From NCBI GenBank assembly GCA_052143575.1, contig JBKQSP010000107.1, positions 23,934-87,933 on the forward strand: a stretch of 64,000 nucleotides of DNA. Reading direction: 5' to 3'. This stretch comes from JAKACA01 sp052143575. GTDB lineage: Bacteria > Actinomycetota > Acidimicrobiia > Acidimicrobiales > Bog-793. The position numbers were made by a program, and so were the translations under genes. This document shows positions 1 to 6,556 of the stretch, in pieces (within the stretch, counting starts at the first letter, position 1; the number at the start of each line of letters is the position of its first letter). The notes beneath the pieces are model-generated. The model did not search any database and was not told the DNA's origin. It was given only the letters and a program-made list of their open reading frames with translations.

Positions 1-672
1 CATGTTGCCGCCGACGTTGAGCTGGTAGGTGCGGTCCAAGACCAGCCCGCGGTCCTCGAACAGCCGAGTGAGCACCCGGTGGACGATGGTCGATCCGACC
101 TGGCTCTTGATGTCGTCACCGATGATGGGCAGCCCGGCGTCCTCGAAGCGCTTGGCCCACTGCGGGTTGCTGGCGATGAAGACGGGAATGGCGTTCACGA
201 AGGCGACACCGGCCTCGAGGGCGGCGCTGGCGTAGTGCTTCTGTGCCTCGTCCGAGCCGACCGGCAGGTAGGCGACGAGGACCTCGGCGCCGCTCGAGCG
301 CAACACCTCGGCGACGTCCACCGGAGCCGCCGGCGATTCCTCGATGACCTGGCGGTAGTAGCGACCGAGGCCGTCGAATGTCGGCCCGCGCTCCACGGTG
401 ACTCCGAGCGAGGGAACGTCGGCGAAGCGAACGGTGTTGTTCCGGCTTGCCCAGATCGCCTTGCTGAGGTCGAGCCCCACCTTGGCGGCGTCCACGTCGA
501 AGGCAGCCACGACCTCGGTGTCGCCGACGTGATAGCCACCGAGCTCGACGTGCATGAGACCCGGCACGCTCTCGGTTGGATCTGCGTTGCGGTAGTACTC
601 GATCCCCTGCAACAGCGCGCTGGCACAGTTGCCGACGCCGGCGATGGCGACCTTGATCGTCTTGTTGGACAT
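1..672 (-). CDS. ino1: Inositol-3-phosphate synthase (partial, 3' end outside window)
   Basis: Makes 1D-myo-inositol 3-phosphate from glucose 6-phosphate using NAD, in the cytoplasm. In actinobacteria this feeds phosphatidylinositol and mycothiol. The first 224 codons are present. The N-terminus reads MSNKTIKVAIAGVGNCASAL, the Rossmann glycine loop of the actinobacterial enzyme, and the fragment ends in LNVGGNM, also conserved there. ATG is preceded by GAGGA. The gene lies downstream of a PadR regulator on the same strand, as Rv0046c follows Rv0047c in Mycobacterium tuberculosis, so co-transcription and PadR control are likely. The C-terminal part is outside the window. Confidence 0.93.
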   Translation of the reverse strand, partial: MSNKTIKVAIAGVGNCASALLQGIEYYRNADPTESVPGLMHVELGGYHVGDTEVVAAFDVDAAKVGLDLSKAIWASRNNTVRFADVPSLGVTVERGPTFDGLGRYYRQVIEESPAAPVDVAEVLRSSGAEVLVAYLPVGSDEAQKHYASAALEAGVAFVNAIPVFIASNPQWAKRFEDAGLPIIGDDIKSQVGSTIVHRVLTRLFEDRGLVLDRTYQLNVGGNM

Positions 673-781
673 TCCTCGTTCCTTTGACTCGTGAAGAGGC
701 GAAGCGCTCTTGTTGTGGCTGGCGTTCAGTGTGTCGCTGGGTGTGTTGTCGTTCGGTTCTCGCTGATGGTTCGGGTTCGGT

Positions 782-1471
782 TCATGACACCTCGGCCGCC
801 GGTTCCTGCTGCTCCCCGACGCCGTCGGGTCGTGCCGCCCGTTCTGCGGTGATGAGGTGATCGATCCAGTCCAGCTCGAAGGCGATAGTGGCACTCGAAT
901 GCTCGACGAGGGATCGCTCGAAGCGGTCGAGGGGGCGTGGCGGCGAGTCGGCCGAACGGACGATGGCGACACGCCGGTCCTCCAGCTGGCGACGGCGCCG
1001 CTCCAGCAACCGCAGTCGAGCCTCCGGCGCCAGATGGCGGGCGAAAGCCCAGCGGAGCGCAAAAGCCTTGCCGTCCTTGCCGTCGCTGCTGTCGGCGCCG
1101 TCGTCGCCGAGGAGACGCTCGAAGAGCTCCTCACCACTCGGCGTCAGCTCGTAGACCTTCCGAGTCCTCGACGTGGCGGTCGTCCGAGTTGGGCGGGTGA
1201 CAGCGGAGCTGCGCGCCGCCAAGCGGGCGCGGAAGGCGGCGCGCTCTCCTGCCATGGAGCCGGTGAACGCTACGACCTCGGCCGGTGGAGCTTCCGGTGC
1301 CGCCGTCAACTCCCGCACGGCGCCGTCGTGTTCCAGACGAGCGAGGGCCGGGTAGAGCGAACCGAAGGAGAGGCTCGAGAGCAGTCCGAAATCGCTGCGG
1401 AGTCGTTTGCGCAGGTCATAGCCGTGCATCGGCTGCCGCTTCAAAAGACCGAGTATCGCCATCTCCAGCAC
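782..1471 (-). CDS. PadR-family transcriptional regulator upstream of ino1
   Basis: A 229-residue winged-helix repressor. The N-terminus VLEMAILGLLKRQPMHGYDL is the PadR signature, followed by SLYPALARLE (recognition helix) and YELTPSGEE (wing). The C-terminal half (from about residue 130) is charged and helical, as expected for the PadR dimerisation region. Odd feature: about 50 low-complexity Ala/Arg/Thr residues lie between the recognition helix and the wing, longer than usual. The GTG start was chosen because it gives the family N-terminus and sits 7 nt from a TATAGT box, implying a leaderless message. A perfect inverted repeat covers the promoter, so autoregulation is likely. The downstream neighbour is ino1. 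Confidence 0.9.
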   Translation of the reverse strand: MLEMAILGLLKRQPMHGYDLRKRLRSDFGLLSSLSFGSLYPALARLEHDGAVRELTAAPEAPPAEVVAFTGSMAGERAAFRARLAARSSAVTRPTRTTATSRTRKVYELTPSGEELFERLLGDDGADSSDGKDGKAFALRWAFARHLAPEARLRLLERRRRQLEDRRVAIVRSADSPPRPLDRFERSLVEHSSATIAFELDWIDHLITAERAARPDGVGEQQEPAAEVS

Positions 1472-1478
1472 GCCGCTG

Positions 1479-1515
1479 ACTATAACACGGCCGACATATC
1501 GTGTCGATATGTCGG
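1479..1515 (-). promoter_or_regulatory. padR promoter with overlapping PadR operator
   Basis: On the minus strand TCGACA (1502-1507) and TATAGT (1479-1484) are separated by 17 bp, and the -10 ends 7 nt before the padR GTG. A perfect inverted repeat, CCGACATATCG-TGT-CGATATGTCGG (1491-1515), covers the -35 and the spacer. PadR family operators are typically AT-rich dyads near their own promoter. The same dyad lies upstream of the divergent CPBP gene, so it could act on both. Binding is inferred; the dyad and boxes are seen directly. Confidence 0.8.
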
Positions 1516-1564
1516 GATGACGATTCTGTGGATTCGCCCACAAAGCCCGGGGCGGCCGGCCCTC

Positions 1565-1570
1565 TACGCT
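1565..1570 (+). promoter_or_regulatory. -10 box for a leaderless CPBP-protease transcript
   Basis: TACGCT ends 8 nt before the ATG, the spacing expected if transcription begins at or next to the start codon. No Shine-Dalgarno sequence is present between box and ATG, which supports a leaderless message. Confidence 0.55.
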
Positions 1571-1578
1571 TGTGCGCC

Positions 1579-2763
1579 ATGCCCGAGCTCGTCCAACCGC
1601 CGGGGAGCGGTGGGACGTCCAACCCGGGCTGGTACCCGGATCCGTGGGGGCGCTCAGCGTGGCGTTGGTGGGACGGCTGGAGCTGGACCGGCTGGATCTC
1701 GCCTCCGGAGGGCGTCGGGCCGGGCGTCGTGCGGCGGCTCGTCGTGGAACCCACTCCCTTCCCGCCGGCACCGCCCGAGGCACCCGGTCGCGAGCGGCTG
1801 CCGGGCGGTGCGCCCGCCGGCGTCGGCCCGCTCGAAACGGCGGGGCGGGAGATGACCCCCTTCTCGTCCGGGATGGCGGCCCCGCACGGCGGGGTCGGCC
1901 CGGTGCCATCGATGGGGAGCGGGATCCGGCCCTCGGGGCCGCCACGGCCGGTGCCGCCAGCCGGCCGCCGCCGCCTCGTCGTCGAGCTCCTGATCGTGCT
2001 CGCCGTCTTTCCGCTGCCCTATGTGATCTCGGCCCTGCAGGCACTCGTCGCCTATCTACTCGGGGAGGGTGCCGGCAAGCGCATCCCGGTGTTGTTCCCC
2101 GGGCACATGGGAGCCGGGTTTCCCTTCGTGCTCGTCGAGGTGTTGCTGCCGCTGGCCGCCGGCGCTCTCGTGCTCTACCTGCTCTCGCTGCCGGGCGGCG
2201 ACGGCGGCCCGGCAGCCATCGGGCTCGATCGCCAGCAGGTGCGGGCCGATCTCGCCTTGCTGCTGCCGGTGTTCGCACTGTGTGACCTCATCCCGATCGT
2301 CGGCGGCAGCTTGGCGTTGCACGCCCTCGGCGTCCACAACCCGTCTCCGGCGACGGGAGGTGTGCCTGCGTATTACGGCGTCGCCTATGTGGCCATGGCC
2401 GTGGTGGCCGGCGTCGTCGAGGAGCTCGTCGTGCTCGGCTACCTCGTGCGGCGACTCGAGCAGCTGGGGCTGAGACCGCTCTGGGTCGTGGTGCTCGCCG
2501 TGGCGGTGCGCGGCTCCTATCACCTCTACTACGGGTGGGGGGTCCTTCCTCTTCTCCTCTGGGCCACCGCGAGTGTCCTGCTCTACCGCCGGTACCGCCG
2601 CCTCGCCCCGTTCATCGTCGTGCATGCGCTCTGGGACTCCGGGATCTTCCTCAGCGGGCACTTCCTCGCAGCAGAGGTCCTCATCCTCACGCCGCTCACG
2701 ATCGCCTTCACGGCGACGTGGTGGCGCTACCTGCCGGCGCGGGCGGAGCGATCCGGGCGGTGA
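1579..2763 (+). CDS. CPBP-family intramembrane metalloprotease with N-terminal DUF2510 domain
   Basis: A 394-residue membrane protein. Residues about 12-40 (NPGWYPDPWGRSAWRWWDGW) form a DUF2510 module, a Trp-rich actinobacterial domain often fused to membrane proteins. A Pro/Gly-rich linker follows to about residue 130, then several hydrophobic segments. The CPBP (Abi/Rce1-like) motifs are readable: EELVVLGYLVRR for motif 1 (the two Glu and an Arg), GSYHLYYG for motif 2 and VHALWD for motif 3, giving the Glu/His metal ligands. The substrate cannot be told. The ATG was chosen because it starts the DUF2510 module and has a leaderless-type -10. It is divergent from padR. Confidence 0.85.
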   Translation: MPELVQPPGSGGTSNPGWYPDPWGRSAWRWWDGWSWTGWISPPEGVGPGVVRRLVVEPTPFPPAPPEAPGRERLPGGAPAGVGPLETAGREMTPFSSGMAAPHGGVGPVPSMGSGIRPSGPPRPVPPAGRRRLVVELLIVLAVFPLPYVISALQALVAYLLGEGAGKRIPVLFPGHMGAGFPFVLVEVLLPLAAGALVLYLLSLPGGDGGPAAIGLDRQQVRADLALLLPVFALCDLIPIVGGSLALHALGVHNPSPATGGVPAYYGVAYVAMAVVAGVVEELVVLGYLVRRLEQLGLRPLWVVVLAVAVRGSYHLYYGWGVLPLLLWATASVLLYRRYRRLAPFIVVHALWDSGIFLSGHFLAAEVLILTPLTIAFTATWWRYLPARAERSGR

Positions 2764-2790
2764 ACAGAGGCCCCCACGCAGCCGCAGCAT

Positions 2791-2796
2791 TAACCT
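2791..2796 (+). promoter_or_regulatory. -10 box for a leaderless DUF5318 transcript
   Basis: TAACCT lies 8 nt before the ATG of the next gene, with no ribosome binding site between them. The gene therefore appears to have its own promoter despite being only 41 bp from the upstream stop. Confidence 0.5.
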
Positions 2797-2804
2797 GTTG
2801 TGCG

Positions 2805-3230
2805 ATGGCAGACGTCGGCAGCGGGTCACAGAGCTTCTGGGGAGCGGGCGGCCCGCCGAACCCCGGACGCATCGAGTACCGGCTCATGCGGGAATCTGTC
2901 GTCAGCCAGTACCGTCGCGGCCGGCTCGGACGCCTCGACGTCTGCGACGCCCAGCCCGAGCTCTTACGTGTGGCACGTAACCTCGGCCGCGAGACGGCGA
3001 CGGAATGCCCGATCTGCGAGGAGGCGAAGCTCGTCCACGTCTCCTTCGCGTTCGGTCCGCGGCTGCCCTCCAGCGGCCGGGCGCTGGCGCCGGGCGAGAT
3101 CACGAAGCTGACCCGTAACAGCGCAGAGCTCGCCTGCTATGTGGTCGAGGTCTGCATCGAGTGCTGCTGGAACCACCTGCTGCGGATGTTCACCGTGGGC
3201 GGCGCGGGCGGCACCCGGATTCGAGGCTGA
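2805..3230 (+). CDS. DUF5318 family protein
   Basis: A 141-residue cytoplasmic protein of unknown function found across actinobacteria. The family pattern is clear: a basic stretch with the GR..V.DVCDA element (GRLGRLDVCDAQPELLRVAR), then CPICEEAKLVHVSFAFG, and near the end VVEVCIECCWNHLLRMFTVG. The two Cys clusters (CPIC and C..CCWNH) suggest a zinc-binding fold. The M. tuberculosis homologue sits in the same ino1-to-rpsF neighbourhood, so this is conserved synteny. The ATG follows a -10 box at leaderless spacing. Confidence 0.85.
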   Translation: MADVGSGSQSFWGAGGPPNPGRIEYRLMRESVVSQYRRGRLGRLDVCDAQPELLRVARNLGRETATECPICEEAKLVHVSFAFGPRLPSSGRALAPGEITKLTRNSAELACYVVEVCIECCWNHLLRMFTVGGAGGTRIRG

Positions 3231-3376
3231 CCGCTCGAGCGACCGAGTGCCTCGGGCGGCGGCGCAGGAGCCGCCGAAGAAGCGAGACAGGCAGGACAAG
3301 CGACACAGAGCAGCACAGAACAGAGCCCCACGACGCCGCCGGCAGCCATGAGGCGCTGGACGGAAGGGAGAGCAAC

Positions 3377-4222
3377 ATGACTGAGCACGTCACCGTTCCG
3401 TGGGTACGGAGCAGGAAACGCCGCCAGGGCGCCGAACCCCTCGTGATGATCACGGCCTACGACGAGCCGTTCGCCCGCCTCGTCGACGCCGCCGGCGTCG
3501 ACCTCATCCTCGTCGGCGACACGCTGGCCGAACTTGTCCTCGGTTATGAAGACACCTTGAGCGTCGGCGTCGAGCAGATGGTCCACCACATCGGAGCCGT
3601 GGCTCGAGCCCGCCCGCACGCCCTCGTCATCGGGGACCTCCCGTGGATGAGCTATCACACGGAGGTCTTCGAGGCCGTGCGCAACGCCGCCAAGCTCGTT
3701 CGCGCCGGCGCCGGCGCCGTCAAGCTGGAGGGCGGCCGGCGGCGCCTTCCTGTCGTGCGGGCCATCCTCGATGCCGAGATCCCGGTGATGGCCCACCTCG
3801 GCCTCACGCCGCAGTCGGTCCACGCAATGGGCGGTTACAAAGTGCAGGGTCGCCAAGTCTCGGCTGCCGAGGAGCTCGTGGGCGACGCCAGCGCCCTGGC
3901 GGAGGCGGGGTGTTTTGCGATCGTGCTCGAAGGCGTCCCCGACGTGCTCGCCGAGCGGATCACCGCAGAGGTGGACGTCCCGACGATCGGCATCGGAGCC
4001 GGCAGCGGCTGCGACGGACAGGTCCTCGTCCTGCACGACGTCCTCGGTCTCTCGAAGGGCATCGCTCCCAAGTTCGTGCGCCGCTACGCCGACCTCGCGA
4101 CGATCGTCACAGCGGCCGTCTCGCAGTATGCCGCCGAGGTCCGCAGCGGGGCCTTCCCGTCTGACACCGAGTCCTACCACGGCTCGAGCGAGCTACGGGA
4201 GGCCCTCACGGTGCCGTCGTAG
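3377..4222 (+). CDS. panB: 3-methyl-2-oxobutanoate hydroxymethyltransferase
   Basis: Transfers a hydroxymethyl group from 5,10-methylenetetrahydrofolate to alpha-ketoisovalerate, the first committed step to pantothenate and CoA. The 281 residues match the usual length. Diagnostic stretches: MITAYDEPFARLVDAAGVD, LILVGDTLAELVLGYEDTL (metal-binding Asp), GAGAVKLEGG, HLGLTPQSVHAMGGYKVQGR and IPTIGIGAG-type VPTIGIGAGSGCDGQ. GGAAGGGAG lies 8 nt before the ATG. No other pan gene is nearby, so it appears to be transcribed alone or with downstream rpsF. Confidence 0.96.
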   Translation: MTEHVTVPWVRSRKRRQGAEPLVMITAYDEPFARLVDAAGVDLILVGDTLAELVLGYEDTLSVGVEQMVHHIGAVARARPHALVIGDLPWMSYHTEVFEAVRNAAKLVRAGAGAVKLEGGRRRLPVVRAILDAEIPVMAHLGLTPQSVHAMGGYKVQGRQVSAAEELVGDASALAEAGCFAIVLEGVPDVLAERITAEVDVPTIGIGAGSGCDGQVLVLHDVLGLSKGIAPKFVRRYADLATIVTAAVSQYAAEVRSGAFPSDTESYHGSSELREALTVPS

Positions 4223-4403
4223 GGTCGTGACACACCCTGCGCCCATACTTGGCGAGTGCACGTCGTCGGAACCGTACGGGGCGTCTTCCTGCCGGAGGCA
4301 GGCAAGGCGTGGGCTACCATGACCAACGTCCTATCTGCCCCTGCCCCGGTCGCACCGGGGCCCCGAGCGCACGGCGCCGGGTCCGGAGGAGGTGCGTGCC
4401 GCA

Positions 4404-4910
4404 ATGCGGCCCTATGAAGTCATGGTCATTTTCGATGTCGACCTCGAAGAGGGCGACATCCGCCAACGTGTCGAGCGTGTCCACGAGCTCGTGCGGTCGA
4501 AGGGTGGGACTCCAGGAAGCGTCAGCCACTGGGGCCGTCGCACCTTCGCCTACGAGATCAAGCACCGCTCCGAGGGGTACTACCTCGTCCTCGAGGCGAC
4601 GGCCGAACCGGCCGCCATGGCCGAGGTGGACCGTTATCTGGCCCTCGAGGACGCCGTCCTCCGCCACAAGGTCATCCGGCAACCGGACGACGTCGCCGGC
4701 AGAGCGGCATCGCACGGGCGCAAGCGCTCGTCGCCGCCCCGGACAACGGCACCGTCTCCGGCGCCAACCGGCGCAGGGCGCTCCGGCACCCGCTCGGATG
4801 TCACCGCCGGCAGCACGGCGGCTGCGACGACAGCGCCGATCGCGGCAGAGGCCGCCGAGACCCCTGGCCCAGCCACCGGTGCGCCCGGCGACGAGACCCC
4901 GGCCAGCTGA
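4404..4910 (+). CDS. rpsF: 30S ribosomal protein S6 with long C-terminal tail
   Basis: Binds 16S rRNA together with S18 in the 30S platform. Residues 1-96 are a normal S6 (MRPYEVMVIFDVDLEEGDIR, GRRTFAYEIKHRSEGYYLVL, RYLALEDAVLRHKVIR). The last 70 or so residues are a low-complexity Ala/Pro/Thr tail rich in Arg at first and acidic at the end, much longer than the family norm of about 95-100 residues. ATG was preferred over an upstream in-frame GTG because AGGAGG sits 11 nt before the ATG but overlaps the GTG. First gene of the rpsF-ssb-rpsR-rplI cluster. Confidence 0.95.
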   Translation: MRPYEVMVIFDVDLEEGDIRQRVERVHELVRSKGGTPGSVSHWGRRTFAYEIKHRSEGYYLVLEATAEPAAMAEVDRYLALEDAVLRHKVIRQPDDVAGRAASHGRKRSSPPRTTAPSPAPTGAGRSGTRSDVTAGSTAAATTAPIAAEAAETPGPATGAPGDETPAS

Positions 4911-4939
4911 GCGACATGACGACACAGGAGAATTGAGAG

Positions 4940-5410
4940 ATGTCCAACGGGAACACCATCGTGCTCGTCGGGAACGTCACGCGCGATCCCGAACTTCGTT
5001 TCACACCGAGCGGGCAGCCGACGACGACCTTCGGCCTCGCCGTCAACCGGCGCTGGCAGAACCGCCAGACCCAGGAGTGGGAGGAGGCGACGTCCTTTTT
5101 CGACGTCGTGTGCTGGCGCGAGCTCGCCGAGAACGCCAGCGAGAGCCTGCGGCGAGGAGCCCGCGTCATCGTGACCGGCCGCCTCGAGCAGCGGAGTTGG
5201 GAGACGGCCGACAACGAGAAGCGCTCGAAGGTCGAGGTCGTCGCTGACGAGCTCGGTCCGAGCCTTCGTTGGGCGAGCGCCGTCGTGACGAAGAACGAGC
5301 GGAAAGGCCCGGGCGAGGGCGGCGGCGGTCGCTCGTCGGCTCCACCGGCCCGCTCGTCAGCACCTGAGCCGGAAGCACCGTATGCGAGTTATGACGAGGA
5401 GCCGTTCTGA
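4940..5410 (+). CDS. ssb: Single-stranded DNA-binding protein
   Basis: Coats single-stranded DNA during replication and repair. The 156 residues comprise an OB fold (about 1-112: NTIVLVGNVTRDPELRFTPS, SFFDVVCWRELAENASESL, GARVIVTGRLEQRSWE), a Gly/Ser/Pro-rich linker, and the acidic tip YDEEPF that recruits partner proteins. The genomic place between rpsF and rpsR is the classical one. AGGAG lies upstream of the ATG. The TGA stop overlaps the rpsR ATG by one base, implying translational coupling. Confidence 0.96.
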   Translation: MSNGNTIVLVGNVTRDPELRFTPSGQPTTTFGLAVNRRWQNRQTQEWEEATSFFDVVCWRELAENASESLRRGARVIVTGRLEQRSWETADNEKRSKVEVVADELGPSLRWASAVVTKNERKGPGEGGGGRSSAPPARSSAPEPEAPYASYDEEPF

Positions 5411-5850
5411 TGGCACGCAACAACGACCGCGATCGCGGCACGCGTCGGGCGCCGAAGGAGACTGCCCGCCGCGGGAAGAAGAAGGTCTGCATCTTCTGCA
5501 AAGAGCACATCGCCTGGGTCGACTACAAGGAGATCGGGCTGCTGCGCAAGTTCATGTCGGACCGGGGGAAGATCCGGGCTCGCCGTGTTTCCGGCAACTG
5601 CGCACAGCACCAGCGCGATGTCGCCCTCGCCATCAAGACCGCCCGCGAGCTGGCACTGCTGCCCTACACGCAGCGCACGACGAGCGACCGGCCCTCGCCG
5701 AGAGGCCCGGGCCGCGGCGGTCGGGGCGCTCCGGCTCCGGACGTTCCCGGCGCCCCGGAGGCAGATGACGCCGCCACCCTCGACGGCGAGCTGCCCGACG
5801 AGGATCTGCTCGACGAGCTCGTCTCGGTGCCGAGCGCGGAGGACGAGTGA
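5410..5850 (+). CDS. rpsR: 30S ribosomal protein S18 with acidic C-terminal extension
   Basis: Partner of S6 in the 30S platform. Residues about 20-92 are S18 (KKKVCIFCKE, DYKEIGLLRKFMSDRGKI, SGNCAQHQRDVALAIKTAR, LALLPYT). The CxxC plus a later Cys and His are the zinc-type arrangement. A further 50 or so residues follow, first Gly/Arg/Pro-rich then strongly acidic (ending SVPSAEDE), nearly doubling the usual 75-90 residues. S6 next to it also has a long tail; since the two proteins pair, the tails may lie close together (inference). Start overlaps the ssb stop; stop overlaps the rplI start. Confidence 0.95.
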   Translation: MARNNDRDRGTRRAPKETARRGKKKVCIFCKEHIAWVDYKEIGLLRKFMSDRGKIRARRVSGNCAQHQRDVALAIKTARELALLPYTQRTTSDRPSPRGPGRGGRGAPAPDVPGAPEADDAATLDGELPDEDLLDELVSVPSAEDE

Positions 5851-6299
5851 TGAAGCTGGTCCTCCGATCTGACGTGAACGGCCTCGGCAAGCGGGGCGAC
5901 GTCATCGACGTTGCCGACGGCTATGCCCGCAACCATCTCATCCCGGGCGGCCAAGCCATCCCGGCAACGCCGCGGATCGAGCAGCAGGCAAAGTCCATGC
6001 GCCGTTCCCGCGACGTCAAGGACGCCCGCGACCGGGAAGGCGCCGAGACCGTCGCCCGCAAGCTCGTGCCGATGGTCATCAAGATCCCGGCGCGTGCTGG
6101 CGCTGAGGGCCGTCTCTTCGGGTCAGTCACGACACAAGACGTCGTCGAGGCCGTTCATCAGCAGGCGGGCGTGACCCTGGACCGTCGCCGCCTCACCACG
6201 GAGGAGGCAATCCGCTCGATCGGGGTGCACGAGGTGGCTGTCCGACTCCATCCCGAGGTCGAGTTCCGCGTCACCGTCGAGGTCGTCCCGGCGGGCTGA
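5850..6299 (+). CDS. rplI: 50S ribosomal protein L9
   Basis: Binds 23S rRNA at the base of the L1 stalk. The 149 residues show the N-terminal L9 signature (MKLVLRSDVNGLGKRGDVI, VADGYARNHLIPGG), the long connecting helix rich in Arg/Asp, and the C-terminal domain (GRLFGSVTTQDVVEAV, SIGVHEVAVRLHPEV). ATGA overlap with the rpsR stop decided the start over the GTG three bases upstream. End of the ribosomal/ssb operon. Confidence 0.95.
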   Translation: MKLVLRSDVNGLGKRGDVIDVADGYARNHLIPGGQAIPATPRIEQQAKSMRRSRDVKDARDREGAETVARKLVPMVIKIPARAGAEGRLFGSVTTQDVVEAVHQQAGVTLDRRRLTTEEAIRSIGVHEVAVRLHPEVEFRVTVEVVPAG

Positions 6300-6556
6300 G
6301 AACCAATGGCCGGCATGGACTCACTCCGTGTTGCGCCGGAAGAGCTGTCCGAGAGAAACCTCTGGCGGGGAAACGTTGTCGCGCCCGGACGGCGGCTCGC
6401 CGGATCGGCGCCGGGTGATGGCGAGACGACGCCGTGCGTACACCAATCCTGCCCTCCACAGTGTTGCCCACAGGCTTTTCCCCTCGGGGAGCTCCGTATT
6501 CCACACGTTGATGCCCTATCGACCCCCAGGGCAGTTAGGGCATCCTGAGGCTCCTG

